Positions 9,633-22,341 are shown, numbered from the stretch's first letter. The stretch: DNA of 64,000 bases from Ulota crispa (GCA_963920765.1 OY987244.1:374501-438500); one strand, 5' to 3'. The notes: a model not told the origin generated them from the letters alone. Translations and numbers: made by a program.

Positions 9633-10901
9633 TTAACAGTTAAAGGTCCAAGCCCTTTTTTCTATGAAAGTCACTAAAAACTGCCATTTTGGGGGAATGA
9701 GTAGAAAAGTAGGAAATAAAGTTTGTTTTGCAAATCCAACCATAAGATCTTGCCCCATACTAGAAGAGGTACTTGTGGGAAAAAAAATCAGGTCATTCTA
9801 GATGGAGAGAAGGGAGATATTTACATCTAAAGTGAAGAAAAAAAGGCTTTTTTCCATGTTGTCTAAAAAAATTCAAAAACCTTTAACCACTCTTACATGA
9901 AAAACTTGCTCTACTCAAAGTTAAGCTTTTATTTTTCCATGTAAGGTAGTCTACTCATATTCCGCCCATGCTCTAATCCCGCCCACCTCCTCAAATGTAC
10001 CCTATTGGTACATGTCTTATTCATAGCCTTTCAACAATGTACATGGGACAAACATTTGAGAGGTGGGCGGTTTTAGAGCACCTATGACCTTTTCACTTCA
10101 AAATTTCATAACTAATTCCACAAAGCTCCATAAAATATGAAAACACTTGGGATAGATGTCAATTCTTCTTGTTTTTCAAGGGAATTTTACTGAAAAATAT
10201 TTCAAGAAGTTCTACCTCCCCAAAATTTGGTTTAAGCCCTTAGATGGTTAGTTTTTGAGCCTTCTACCTTAGGAGATCAAGTTAGGTATGTGTGAGAGGA
10301 TTTTCAAATTAATTGGAACTATACAACACATGGGGAAAAATAGTAAGTAAAAAGAAGTAGAGAATGAGTCAAAACACTAAATTGATAAGAACTTAATTAT
10401 TGAATTGAAAAATGCAAATGCCAACTATTGTAATGTTGTAATAAGCAATCTACTTTCCTAGGTTTAATTCTTTGTCCAAAATATTGAAAATTGTGGAAAG
10501 TAAAGGATTTCAAAGTTTATTTTAGAGTAGAGGATCTGTAATTGCTCACAAACTAAAAACATCTTATAATTTTCATCTCACTGATTGAAATGGAATGATT
10601 CAAAGCTTCCCACGTATAAAAAAATCTAAAGAACCAATTCCAGATTTTTATTTTTAAGAATAAAAAAATTAAAGTAGGTTTTGGGCTGCCCAGATTGCCC
10701 TCCCTCCCCCAAGTTGCAAAAATTATTGCATAACTTCTTTGTCAAATGTCAGAATCAAGAAAAACATAGATTCCCGCGTAGCTCTTGGAATTCTCCACCT
10801 TCACTAAAAGTTTCAAAAAATACTGTAAACTAGTTTAGCAATAGGTACATGCCCAAAATCCATTTGTCCCCCCGGGGGACAATTAGGCCTTTAGGGATTA
10901 A
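9633..10901 (-). mobile_element. TTAA-bounded 925-bp class, inverted, interrupted
   Basis: Left end TTAACAGTTAAAGGTCC, right end CCTTTAGGGATTAA. Removing the nested 330-bp insertion at 9942-10271 leaves about 939 bp, matching the length of the other copies. The nested insertion gives an exact empty-site comparison with the copies at 8450, 21404 and 63663. Confidence 0.8.
9942..10271. mobile_element. TA/AAGGTAG family MITE, copy 2, with proven TA site
   Basis: Inserted in a 925-bp element. Uninterrupted copies read CATGTAGGAGACCAAG (or CATGTAGAAGAC); here the sequence reads CATG, TA, AAGGTAG-like end 1, element, end 2 CTACCT, TA, GGAGATCAAG. The target TA is therefore duplicated exactly. Interior matches the copies at 1099 and 41559. 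This is the best evidence for the insertion rule of the family. Confidence 0.85.
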
Positions 10902-11382
10902 TACAAACGAGTGTGCCTTGCTTGGGCTTTTCATGGCATTGATTTGAAATCTAGAATTGGAATGTTGGAAGTTCAAATTTGAAAAAAATTAATGTCTTAA
11001 CAATTCCAAATGACTTTTCATCCTCACATTTGGGTGCCCTTTCCTCTCTCTTTGTGATGTTCCATCCTTTAAGTGCATTTTCCTCTCCTTTCTCTCCTCT
11101 CTATTAGAACTTGTGGTATTAATAGAGAATTTATGGCATGACTTGTCATTATATCATGCGACACTTATACATAAAAAAAATTTATCATGAAAGACTTTTA
11201 TCATGAGACAAACAAACTAGCCTTTATAATATAGATAGATGTCCAAACTCCATGAATTCTTTAAAATGTGCACCCCTTACTTGAAACTTTTTTGTTGTTT
11301 CTCAAACATTCTTTGTCTACCTTATAGACTAATTTATGCCAACCACTTTTCTTTTACTCTATTTTCTAGTTTCTATTCTACT
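10902..11382. other. AT-rich sequence, nothing recognised
   Basis: A pyrimidine-rich tract with CCTCTCTC/CTCTCC blocks lies near 11040-11105. No open frame or terminal repeat was identified. Confidence 0.4.
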
Positions 11383-11477
11383 TTAACCCTTAAACGCCTA
11401 GGGGGGTAACCGTGGATACACGGCCTCCATGTATTTGAGGCGGATGCAAAACGTCCGCCTCAACGTTTAAAGGTTAA
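11383..11477. mobile_element. 95-bp TTAA mini-element with hairpin
   Basis: Left end TTAACCCTTAAACGCC, right end GTTTAAAGGTTAA. The interior is GC-richer than the surroundings and contains two small hairpins: CCGTGGATACACGG near 11410 and GAGGCGGA paired with TCCGCCTC near 11440-11461. It is one of the smallest members of the TTAA set. Confidence 0.6.
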
Positions 11478-11771
11478 ATAAGTAGGATTGGCTTCTACTT
11501 TGTGAGTGATAATTTGTGTAGAATATTTTATTTAGAGATGCTCTCTTGGAGACCTTTCTAAGAGTATTAAAAATGTCCTTTCAAGTACAAAAATGAACTA
11601 GCATTTACAAATAAACATTATAAAACAAAAACATGTATTTTTGTATATAGACTTGCATGGCTTCTAAATCTTACAACCTTCCAATTGAGCTTCCAATTGT
11701 AAGGTCCCGACTCCCCAATTTTGCTTCTAAATGTTTTTGTCATTTTGTTTTGTTGATAAAAAGCTAATCAT

Positions 11772-12205
11772 GGGAAATTACAAATAGGGGCACAAAAATG
11801 AAAAATATTACAGATAAGGGGCATAGTTTCAAAATAATTACAAATAGGGGCGCAATCTCATAATAATTTGGAAAAAATTATGTATGTTTTTAGTTTGGAT
11901 ATTAGTTGATTTAGATACATCACATAGAATGTTAATTAACTTTCAAAAACTTAAAGGTTCCCTAAAAAATGTCATCCCCTCTACCAAAATTTCTTTTTTT
12001 AGGCTTGATTTGGAGAGGCCTTTAAGTTTTTTGAAAGTTAATTAACATTCAATGTGATGCACCTAAATCAACCAATGTCCAATCCAAAAAAAATTACAAA
12101 AAAACTCAAATTGTTTTGAAAATGTATCCCTATTTGTAATTATTTTGAAACTATGCCCCTATCTGTAGTGTTTTTCATTTTCATGCCCCTATTAGTAATT
12201 TTCCC
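11772..12205. mobile_element. GGGAAATTACAAATAGGGGC inverted-repeat MITE, copy 1
   Basis: Terminal inverted repeats GGGAAATTACAAATAGGGGC at the left and GCCCCTATTAGTAATTTTCCC-type at the right. Subterminally the motif ACAxATAGGGGCxTAxTTTCAAAATAATT is repeated two or three times on each side. A second copy lies at 34974. No coding capacity. Confidence 0.75.
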
Positions 12206-12811
12206 TTTTTTTTCATTCAATATTTCCTTGTAGTGTAAATTATAACATGCATACCTTCTTCTCAAATAACTTTCAAAAACAATCATGTTCATTTCATGGT
12301 TGGATTTTTCATATAGCGGTTTTCTTAATTTTTAGTTTTTGGTATTTAGATTCAATGAACTTCATACAAAAAATTCAATGCCTTAAAAGAGCAAGTTGAA
12401 TCCGCAAAAAAAAAATCTGATTTCTTCATTTGAGGACTTTATATTTGCAATTGCAAGAATTCCTTTATTGTTGTCAAGGTTATGGATACGTAAGATGTAA
12501 CTCGAAACAAATAAATTCCCTAATGTATATAATAGTACATTTTCTACTATCACCAGTTCACCACAGTTGAAAAGTGCTTTGTGTGAAAGTAATGCTCGAC
12601 TTTTTTCTCTTTGTTTAATAATTGTTATATTAAAGGTGTAAGTCATTTACAAATATAATATCCCACATACAAATTAATTCAAAAAAGCAATTCAACAATC
12701 GATAAGTCTCACTATGTGATTATGAACAGATCGATGATAAAATAATTTACAGTATGATATCATCAACACATAATACTAAAAATATATTTAACTAAAACTA
12801 CTTTTCATTAG
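12206..12811. other. AT-rich sequence, nothing recognised
   Basis: Only short open frames on the minus strand, without recognisable motifs. No terminal repeat was seen. Confidence 0.4.
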
Positions 12812-13223
12812 TTAACTCCTAAATGTTGGGCTGGTTACCATGACTGCCTTAGTTGCGCTACAGTGTTATTGTGACTGTCCTTCTATAGTTGTTCTATAGT
12901 GCTTTATATTGATGTGGCAAGTGCCCATCCATTATAATATTGTTTCTAAAAGTTTTTAAGTTAACAATACATTGTGCCCTCATGAAAATTGCAAGAAGGG
13001 TAGCATGGGACCTAACATCATGTTTATGAATCTTTTCATAATTTGGGTTACTTAAAAATATGAGTGTACTTGGTGAGATTGTTTTTTTGCTTTCCAAATT
13101 TCACCATGTGTTTATGATCACTTTTGAAAAAAATGAGAAAAAAAATTATTTTTTTCCATCTTACAAAGCATTTTTTTTGGTATGCATGGGACATGTTTTG
13201 TCCCCTTTGGCATTTAGGGTTAA
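12812..13223. mobile_element. TTAA-bounded element, 412 bp
   Basis: Left end TTAACTCCTAAATG, right end GGCATTTAGGGTTAA. The middle (12915-13140) is shared with 5826-6060. The AAATG/CATTT start puts it with the sub-group that also includes the 640-bp and 79-bp elements. Confidence 0.6.
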
Positions 13224-13641
13224 ACAACCTTTCTAAATAAACCAATTTATTCCTACCATCTTTTAAGATAAAAGCAGAGCAACTTTCAAATAAATCACAA
13301 GCCTTTTATTTATAATAGAACATCTAATTAAGCCAAAACTTTGAGTCTATGAAGCATTGCTCATGCTTTTTATTAATCAACCTTACATTTTATTGAAGTT
13401 TAGAGGAAACAGAAGTCTTATACTATATAGTCAATGGAAATGAAACATAAATAACAGAAAACTTGCATTATATGATTTTTAGCTTTTGTAATATTGAACG
13501 ATTGAATTCGTCTTGTGGTGAATTTCAGTGAGTATATTTCAACATAATCTTCTTTCTAGGAAGAATGAGATGCTAAGGAGCATTTCATTTTCTAGATGCT
13601 GAGGATCATTTCATTTTTTATTTTTTATTTATTTTTAAGTT
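13224..13641. other. AT-rich sequence, nothing recognised
   Basis: A short direct repeat ATGCTAAGGAGCATTTCATTTT / ATGCTGAGGATCATTTCATTTT near 13570-13620. No gene-like feature. Confidence 0.4.
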
Positions 13642-14413
13642 TTAACCCCTAGGCGTCTTGCTTAGAAAATTTAGCACAACTCCAACATGAAACCTTCAAC
13701 ACATTTCTTGAGTTTTGGAAAATTGAACAAGTAATCACATAATCCAAATCGGTCATTCTATACCCAACTATAAATCAAATGTTTCAAACCAATATGATTT
13801 CAAATCTAAGTAAATCTGCAAAGTCCTCACCGTTGAGAATCTTGTATTTGCCAATTTGAACAACAGTTCACAATATGGATTTTGGACTTTGATGTAATTT
13901 TTTCCCAAAAAAATGATTTACCTAATGGCTAATCCCATGAGATTGTGTCTAGCTATACTTGATGGAAAAAAGACTCCACAAATGGATAAAAACTCCAAAA
14001 GATATGGTCACTCAAAGTAACTAGATTCCAATAGCTCCTTATTTTAAAGCTACAAAAACCTTGGCCAAATCAAGAAAAAAAAATGTTACACATTACCAAA
14101 CTTCTCCCTTGTATAATACAAGACATGGGAGCACCCATCCCATCCACTCTCTAAGCCGCTCCCTTTGATTGCCCAAAGACATTCTTCTCCTAATTGTTTA
14201 AAAAAAAACATCTCACATATTTTTTGTAGAATCTAGAGCAAAGTGGGCGCTTCAAGGAACAATAAGGCAATCAAAAAATTTTGTTGAGCTATGAACTCCA
14301 TTTGGACTTGAGTGACAAACCAAAATTTGAACCAAAAAGGCCTCTTTCGTGTACTTTCACACCTCTAAGCACCCCTTTGACTATATTGGACTCTTTGGAC
14401 GCTTAAGGGTTAA
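13642..14413. mobile_element. TTAA-bounded element, 772 bp
   Basis: Left end TTAACCCCTAGGCGTC, right end GACGCTTAAGGGTTAA. The inverted repeat matches over about 14 bases. Interior is not obviously shared with other copies in the window. Confidence 0.6.
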
Positions 14414-14782
14414 GTGACAAGAACATTTTGAATTTCAACACCTTCTTCAAGAGTCGGATTAGAATGAAACCTTGTTGTATAAGAATGTCCTCCCAAAAGG
14501 CCTCCCGACTACAATAAAAACACTCTCTTTGAACCAATCATTGTAGAGGTCCCAAGTGCCACCACAAAGAAAAATAAAAACCTTTTTTAGTCTATGTACT
14601 AGTATGTTCAATGCGTTGCTATGATTACAACTAATGCTTTGTAAAAAAAATGGACTCAATTTTTGTCTCACTTTTATCAAGTTTTTTTTTAGAGATACGA
14701 TATTTCTTTAATTATAACATTGAAAGCTTTAACCAACTGAATTTCAAAACACTAAAGGTGTAAACAAATGATTAACATGTAA
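14414..14782. other. AT-rich sequence, nothing recognised
   Basis: No terminal repeats or convincing open frame. Confidence 0.4.
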
Positions 14783-15282
14783 GAGCATCTCCACTGGTTG
14801 GCTTTGGCCTATGATTTACTGTGGCCTTAGAGTTGTTTCTGATTTTAGAGTGTTCAGCATTGACATGGTAATGGCAAATTTTTGCCCAGCCACCAAAGAA
14901 GGCTCTGGGCACTCTCAGCTATGGTGGTAGTTTTCATTTGTAGTGAGCTTGAATCATGGCTCTAACACTTTTATTTATTGCCTTGATGGTTGGTGAGGCC
15001 TCAATTTATTTGCCATCAATTCTCTAAAATCTAAACTGCTGACTTGCCCATGGTATTGTGGCAAAGATGCCTAGAGCATTGCATGTTGCTATTGCAAAGA
15101 TGCCTAGAGCATCCAAAAATTGCAGCTATTTTTGGCATAATTTTTAATTCCAAACCTTGTAACGTGTCCTCTTAAACTCAATCCAGTGAACACAAGAATT
15201 ATATAACGAGCCAATTCTTCATGAAGGGGCCAAGATGAGCCATATGGCATGTAATTCCACTAGCCAACCGGTGGAGATGCTC
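14783..15282. mobile_element. GAGCATCTCCA inverted-repeat MITE
   Basis: Terminal inverted repeats GAGCATCTCCACTGGTTGGC at the left and AGCCAACCGGTGGAGATGCTC-type at the right (one mismatch in the first 18). GAGCATCTCCA ends are widespread in non-autonomous DNA transposons of plants. Adjacent trinucleotides are TAA and CAA, compatible with a decayed 3-bp TAA duplication (PIF/Harbinger) but not proof. An internal direct repeat TTGCxAAGATGCCTAGAGCAT occurs twice near 15060-15110. Confidence 0.75.
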
Positions 15283-16406
15283 CAACACCAATAGATTTAG
15301 CGGTGTATTTATTTAGAATAAGAAAATCCCTACAAAAAAGTTATAATTAATAAGGTCATAGGTGTGAATATGATAAAACAATGACTGACAACACCAATAG
15401 CATTGGTATCATGAAGTAAGATTCCAAAATTCCAAAAAGCTCTTTGTTGTTTGTATGTACAGATTTTGCAACATTCAATGACACAAAAATATGTTATGAA
15501 GTCTACTCAAATATCTTCCAATCTCTATTTTCATTTCAATATAGAGCTATTACTTTTCTAAATGACGTACTGCAGTAACTTTTTATAAATGTGTTTTTGA
15601 ATTCACATTTTTTTACTCCATACATAAACATGGCATGGGTTTTAGCCTAACGGTTATAGAGATCCTTAGAGCCATCTCAAAAACAATCGTAAATACATTT
15701 GCACGTGTATGAACACGCATGGTATATACACATATACATATGTATATATATGTTTTATCAAAACAAACTACTGAAATTACAGTATTCTTATGAATGTTTA
15801 TGCCATCTATAAAGGGCCCACATACATTACGAGTGATGTTTAAAAGTTATATTTCAAACTAAACAAACTTTGATGAAATAATCACATCTAAATTTATACA
15901 TTGATCTGTAAGTATTTGACTAGGTGGATGCTGTTTGTTGATGGTGCTTGTGCTAACCAAATATACTTTGTTGTCAAACAAATCTAGAAAATACATTGAA
16001 AGGAATTACTATTATTCTTTTGAACATTTTCAAATCCTAAAAAAAAATTATGATTGTTTATGTACTGCATTAATGACCTAATTTAATCTCTAATTTAATC
16101 TCTGAAATCGTATGACCATGATTTTAAAGAAAAAAATCTCAAATTTTACATATTGAATATGATGAAAAATTAAATAAAAGCACTAATTTCTAACTACATA
16201 GCTTGGCCCAAAGTATTATAAGAAATATAGAGATCGACTGTATTGCAAGGTGTGAAGCAAAGAAGAAAAGTTTATTCAACAAAATCTGATAGGTTCAACA
16301 TACTTTTATACCTTTGGGTGTGAAAATTTTACATTATGCAAGGTTTGGGTTTAAGAACTCAAACAAATCATGCCAATCATTCATATACCAATCTCAAAGT
16401 CCCCCT
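15283..16406. other. AT-rich sequence, nothing coding
   Basis: Contains a small alternating ATATAC/GTATAT palindrome near 15720-15750 and duplicated TCTAATTTAATCTC at 16079-16103. No gene or element end was identified. Confidence 0.4.
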
Positions 16407-16640
16407 TTAACCCTTGAATGACCGAGTAACCCATTACGACCAATAAATATGGATATTTTTTGTGTATTTGGAGTGCATCCACACCTTTATTACATTTGAG
16501 ATCAATAAAGAAGTTAGAATATAGATCAATGCTGTTCTAGTGCGGTGATCCCAAATTAAAACTTTTTGTTGGTAGCAAATGCCAGTTATACAATAATGTA
16601 CATACTATGTATTATAGTAGCTTGGTCATGTACTCGTTCC
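16407..16640. mobile_element. TTAA MITE, 242-bp class (copy 2), right end decayed
   Basis: Left end TTAACCCTTGAATGACC. The core matches 1917-2158 in inverted orientation and 38363 directly, including GAGTGCATCCACACCTTTAT and GATCAATGCTGTTCTAGTG. The right end lacks a clear AAGGGTTAA. Confidence 0.6.
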
Positions 16641-17103
16641 AAAATTGTATATGTTTTAAACTATGAGCTACATGTTTTGTCTATCAATGCTAAAAACATA
16701 CTTATTTTGTGAAGTTTTGAAAATATATAAAATTTACAACAATAAATGAAAATAGCCCGATAAATATGACAAAAAAGTCAATTTGATTTGAAATTTTAAG
16801 CAAATCTTTTATTTTTAACACGTATGACTTTCAAGTCAAATTACTAACATCTAGTTAAATTTGGCCTGTATATGAAGGATGGAAAAAATCTGGTATGTAT
16901 TACACATAAATAGTGTGATTTAAAATTACATTTAATTCTCTAAATAAAATGGTGGAATCTTTTTAATAACTTTTTTTAAAGTTTCAAGCATAAAAAACCG
17001 TAGTGCTTACGTTGAATATCAGAAAAATCTGAAAAAATATATAGATTTCTTACTCATTTTAAAGTCCTTTTAACTTAAATAAATACATAGAAAATCTAGA
17101 TTC
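16641..17103. other. AT-rich sequence, nothing recognised
   Basis: Very AT-rich, no open frame, no terminal repeat. Confidence 0.4.
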
Positions 17104-18026
17104 TTAACTCCTAAAGGACCGTCCTCTTGGGGATGAGTGTTACTTTGGACATGTACCTTTGGATAAGCTACTTTTTCAGAGTTTTTGAAACTTTTATTGA
17201 AGGTGGGGAATTTAAAGACCTACGTGGGCATCTATTGTTTTTTTCATTTTGACATTTGACAATGAAGTTATGCTTGAATTTATGAAAATTTGGGGAGGAT
17301 TGCCCATCCATGCAGCCCAAAAAACTTCTTCAAAAATTAAAACTTTCAAGATTTTTTTTTTTTGAAATTGGTTCTTTAGATTTTTTTGTATACATGGGAA
17401 GCTTTGAATCATTCAATTTCAATCAATGAGATGAAAGTTATGAAATGTTTTTGTTTGCGGGCAATTTTAGATTCTCTACTCTAAAATAAACTTTGAAGTC
17501 CTTTATTTTACTCAATTTTCAATATTTTGGAAAAAAATTAAACCAAAGGAAGTAGATTGTTTATTACAACATTATAATGGTTGGGATTTGCAGTTTTGAT
17601 TTCAAACATTAAATTCTTAACAATTTAATGTTTTGACTCATTCTCTACTTCTTTTTACTTACTATCTTTTCCCCATGTGTTGTATAGTTCCAATTGATTT
17701 GAAAATTCTCCCACATATACCTAGTTTGATCTCCTACATGGAAAAATAAAAGCTCAACTTTGGGTAGAGCAATTTTTTCATATAAAGGTGGTTAAAGGAT
17801 TCTGAAATTAACGAGCAGCACAAACTTTTTTTTTTTAAATTCTCATTTCAGATGTAAATATCTCCCTCCTCTCCATCTGGAATGACTTGATTTTTTTTCC
17901 CACAAGTACCTCTTCTAGTTTAAGGCAAGATCTTACGATTGGATTCCCAAAAAAAAAAAAAAAAAAAAAAATGGCACTTTTTCAATGATTTTGACAGAAA
18001 AAAGAGCTTGATCCTTTAGGGGTTAA
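17104..18026 (+). mobile_element. TTAA-bounded 925-bp class, copy 3
   Basis: Left end TTAACTCCTAAAGGACC, right end GATCCTTTAGGGGTTAA. Co-linear along its full 923 bp with 8450-9374. A run of 23 A at 17949-17971 has expanded near the right end. No coding capacity. Confidence 0.8.
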
Positions 18027-19153
18027 ATTTTGTGTTTGCCATAGCAATAGTTTATCATTTTTTTTGGAGTTTTAGTTTTCGAAATTGAGCAGAAAATCAA
18101 ACCTTTCATATTTGAATTTCATATTTAAATCAAACATAACAATTGGCGCGGTTTTGTTAGCCAAAATTGGGTTTCATAAAAACACACTCAACTTTGGAAG
18201 CAAGGACCTTGAGGTGGCAATATTCGTTCCTTGATTCTTTTGGGCTAATACTATTTGGCCCAACCTTCTGTTCATCGAGAATTGCCTCCGGTCTCTTACA
18301 ATCTCAAGAGCAGCTTTGGGGCCCTCTACCTCAAAGTTTGCTTTTCCCAAGGGAATCATGAATCTGGCAAGCCTTGATCAGGCTTTTGGTTTCACTCTGC
18401 TAGAATTTTCCAAATACTAGCTTGATGCTCGAAGAGGCAGTCTTATGTAACTAGAAGAAAAAAAGTCATTTTTTCATTTAGTTTGTACAAAGTCATACCA
18501 CGTATTTCCGTGGTTGCAAGTTTTAAAATTGCAACAAATTAGGTCATCTCAGTTCTTTGAACAAGAATGACTTTGATTGCAATAAATAATAAGGTGGAAG
18601 ATAGAGGGATCTTACGCCCATTTCGTCCTAGAAGTTGCAAACATTTAGAGTCCAAAATGGTACCTATCTTGTTGCATTGACTGAATTTTAATTCAATTTT
18701 GAGAAATTTACGAAAGGTTTCATGGTCAAATTATGTGTAATAAGATTTTTTTTTATAATTTTACAAATTAGGAATCAAAGCCACAGTGTAATTTGACTAT
18801 TTTAACTCTAAGAATTGGAATCACTAAATATAAGAAGTTAGTAGCCGTTGATTAGACTAGTCAAATTTAATTAGAAAAATAGACTATGTAGAGTTCAAAA
18901 ATAATAATAAAAATGCAAAACATCATGGGAAATATATGCAAAACATTGAGAGATGGGTGCTGCATATATATGTGCCAAATATTTGGATATCTATGTCCCT
19001 CAACATTAGAAGATCTTCTTGTGTTTTGCGCACAAAGTTTAAATTTACATGTATAGTTGTGATTTAGTTAAACACAATGTCAAAACATTAAACATTTAAA
19101 TACTTCACACTCACATCATACATACATACATACATGTCTATGTATGAATGTCT
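18027..19153. other. Mixed sequence with one coding-like patch
   Basis: Mostly AT-rich. The patch at 18174-18362 is described separately. Near 19112-19145 there is a CATACATACATACATG run. No transposon end was recognised. Confidence 0.35.
18174..18362 (-). other. Coding-like fragment, possible exon or pseudogene piece
   Basis: GC content rises locally and the minus strand is open for about 61 codons with a balanced amino-acid composition (for example IPLGKANFEVEGPKAALEIV), unlike the Phe/Lys/Asn-rich junk frames around it. A CCAG acceptor-like site lies just upstream (near 18370 on the minus strand). No family could be assigned and no neighbouring exon was found. It may be an exon of a gene on the minus strand or a captured fragment. 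Confidence 0.2.
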
Positions 19154-20200
19154 TTAACTCCTAAATGCTTGAGGCACCAAATTTTGGTGTTCATAATAAT
19201 TTGAAGTTCAATAAAACCTAACTAAGTTTCTATTTCAATACTTTCTATTTTTGAATTATTCTTTTTGAAGTTTAGTTTTAGCATCAAAAAACAGATTTTG
19301 AAAATGAATAGTTATGATTTTTCTACTCAAGATTTTGTGCAAGGGTGTTCACTGCAATCTTGACTTTTTGAGCAGATTTGGCATAAAATAAATTTCCAAA
19401 ATTTAGCCTAATAATCCTATAAATTATTCTCCAAAAATGCCCAATGTCAAATAAAACTAAAAACTAAATTGTCCAATATTGTAAAAGTCATTAAGCCTAG
19501 CTAATTATGGGAGGTCAAGGCTAATTATAGGAGGGCTCAATCTAGTGCAAACTCTATACCCAGGCCTAATTTTGGAAAGTAGAAGATGCTTTAAGGCTTG
19601 ATTCTACTATAAAAAAATAGTTGTTTGTCATATAGTAACAAATTTTTTTTAAATACCTAATCTTTATCTAATTGCTAAACTTGATGCCAAATCAAAATTT
19701 TCTCTAAAAATAATTAATTTGGTAGTTGACTATCAAATTTGCTCTCAACCTAGAGTACTATCGAGAGCTCTTGGAAGTGAGCCTCAAATACACTAGATCT
19801 TGGAGAAAAATCTACACTCAAAATTCATTTAAAAAATTTAAAAAATTTGTAAAAGAAATTTTGAAAAGTAGTAAATTGGTAGAGTTATGTATGTTATGTC
19901 CTTTAACCTCATATGTTTTTGGTGACCAATTTTTTAGTTTTGACATGTGAAAAGAGGATGGAAAGACTTCAAGTCATTTTCAAAGTTTTATCACCCTCAT
20001 GATCAAACATTATAATCTTTCAATCCATAAATGATATTTTTGTGTTTTTTTTTCCTATGTAATATATAACATATCTAATTTGTATTTGTACATTTAGAAT
20101 ATTGAAAAATTGATACAACTTATCAAAATGTTAACTTTTTGTTCAATTTAGAGCAGATTCCTAGAAGCTCAACAAAGGTCTCGGGCATTTTAGGGGTGAA
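19154..20200. mobile_element. TTAA-type element, 640-bp class with 400-bp extra sequence
   Basis: Left end TTAACTCCTAAATGC, right end GCATTTTAGGGGTGAA (TTAA decayed to TGAA). Both ends are co-linear with 27976-28616 and 56992-57638, including GCACCAAATTTTGGTGTT near the left and CCTAGAAGCTCAACAAAGG near the right. About 400 bp around 19360-19740 is absent from the other two copies, so it is either an insertion or an ancestral part lost from the shorter copies. Confidence 0.65.
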
Positions 20201-20420
20201 GTAATTTGGTAGAATTGGATTCATGGTCAATGCAACAAGGGATAAACTCTCCCAATTGCCTAGATGACTTGGCATCTCTTGGACTTGCCAATTTTGGCCA
20301 ACCGAGTATTTTGCAAACAAACCTGGTTTGCTCCGCTGTTCTTTATTCAAGTTCTAGTATTTTTTATAATTGGCTACATACTTGAATTGTTCATGAAACT
20401 TTTTGTCTCGCTTCAATTGC

Positions 20421-20668
20421 TTAACCCCTGAGCGCCCAAGGGGCCAAAATATGGCCTCTTGGTTTTGAAAAATTTCCTTGTTTGATCGTTATGATCTTTT
20501 CAAAGGTACGGTGAAAGGACGGGTCCTTTTCCTTGAAGCTTCGGGCCTATGTGCACTACCAATCAATACGGTCAATTTTTGTGAATCTCTTTTAGGTGAT
20601 AGTTTGATTGGAATGAATTCCAAAGGGTTTGGATTTTAGTGAACTTGTGCTAGGCGCTTAGGGGTTAA
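20421..20668. mobile_element. TTAA-bounded MITE, 248 bp
   Basis: Left end TTAACCCCTGAGCGCC, right end GGCGCTTAGGGGTTAA: perfect TTAA flanks and a near-perfect 16-base inverted repeat. The interior is comparatively GC-rich and is not seen elsewhere in the window. Confidence 0.75.
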
Positions 20669-21403
20669 TTTGAACAATTAGGATTTTTGAAAGACTCAAA
20701 TGATGAAGCTCACAACTGATAGTTCATTCAAATTTTCATTATGTTATCATTTTAGAGACTTTTATCAATAGAGGTATATGATTTATATTAAATACAAAGA
20801 TAAACAAATCAAGAAGTACAAAAAATTGTGAGCCCTTAGTGACTAATTAGAAGCTTCCAATGCAATGTGTTCAAGTATTGTTTCAGCTAAACTCATCCCT
20901 TGTAAGAGCATAATCCAATGTATTGATCAGCCAATTTTTATTGCTGTGTGCCATATTTAGCTGAATTGCTTTTTGGTAAAAGTCAAAATTTCAAATTCCT
21001 ATGCTGCTCAAAAATCCCAGTTTTCCTGATAAAGTGAAAGGAGCGGATTCAAGGGGAGCGGAATAAGGTCCCCCCAGGACAGTCCTGAGCACCAGTACTA
21101 TTGCATGTACAGAAGCAATGCACTGATTTTGCCAACCTTGTTTGGATTTTATTCTTAGAAGGGCGGCTTTTTCCACTTCCTATGCCTTGGGAATGGTGAT
21201 TGAGTGAGTCTTTGATGTTTTAATTTAATTTTTTGTTGTGGGATTGACGAAGATGGTTATGGAGGTTTTGGGTTTTCACATGGTAAAAGGTAAGGAAAAA
21301 TGTATCATTGACCAACGGCTTACATTTACCACTTTCTATTACTCATTTAAAAAGGAATTTCAAAAGGAAAAGGAAGCAAAGGAGAGGAAGTGAAGCTTGT
21401 AGT
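20669..21403. other. Mixed sequence, no gene supported
   Basis: A slightly GC-richer patch at 20990-21180 gives a 61-codon minus-strand frame without recognisable motif. Nothing else is visible. Confidence 0.35.
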
Positions 21404-22341
21404 TTAGCCCCTCAAGGACCATGCTTTTTTTTCTGTCAAAATCACTGAAAATTGTCACTTCTAGGGGATGAGTAAGAAGGTAGGATTTTTTTTTTTGGGA
21501 AATCCAACCGTAGGATCTTGTCTTAGATTAGAAGAGGTACTTGTGAGAAAAAAATCAAATCATTCTAAACGGAGAGGAGGGAGGTATTTACATTTGAAGT
21601 GCAAAAAAAAGGTTTTTTTTTGTGCTGTCCAAAAAATTCAAAAGCCTTTGACCACTATTACATGAAATAAATTGCTCTACACAAAGTTGAGGTTTATTTT
21701 TTCCATGTAGAAGACAAAGTTAGGCATGTGTGGGAGAATTTTCAAACCAATTGGAACTATACAACACATGGGAAAAAAATAGTAAGTAAGAAGAAGTAGA
21801 GAATGAGTCAAATCACTAAATTGATAAGAACTTAATTATTGAAATGAAAAATGCAAATCCCAACAGTTATAATGTTGTGACAAACAATCTACTTCCTTAG
21901 GTTTAGTTTTTTCTCCAAAATATTGAAAATTGTGGAAAGTAAAGGACTTCAAAGTTTAATTTAGAGTAGAGGATCCATAACTGCCCACAAACTAAGACAT
22001 CTCATAACTTTCATTTCATTGATTGAAATGGAATGATTCAAAGCTTCCCACATATAAAAAAAATCTGAAGAACCAATTTCAGATTTTTAATTTTAAAAGG
22101 TGCAATTTTTAAAGAAGTTTTTGGATTGCCAAAATTTTCCTCCTTCTCCTGGGCAGCAAAAATTCTTGCATAACTTCTTCATTATATGTCAGAATGAGAA
22201 AAAAATCAGATACCCACATAGATCTTTGAATTCCCCATCTTCCATAAAAGGTTCAAAAATTTACAGAAAGTAGTTTAACCATAGGTACATGCCCGAAATT
22301 CCAATTGTTCCCCGAAGGGACGTTGGTCCTTTAGGGGTTAA
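21404..22341 (-). mobile_element. TTAA-type 925-bp class, inverted, copy 4
   Basis: Left end TTAGCCCCTCAAGGACC (TTAA decayed to TTAG), right end GGTCCTTTAGGGGTTAA. At 938 bp it is co-linear with the reverse complement of 8450-9374. It gives one of the empty sites used to define the insertion at 9942. Confidence 0.8.
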
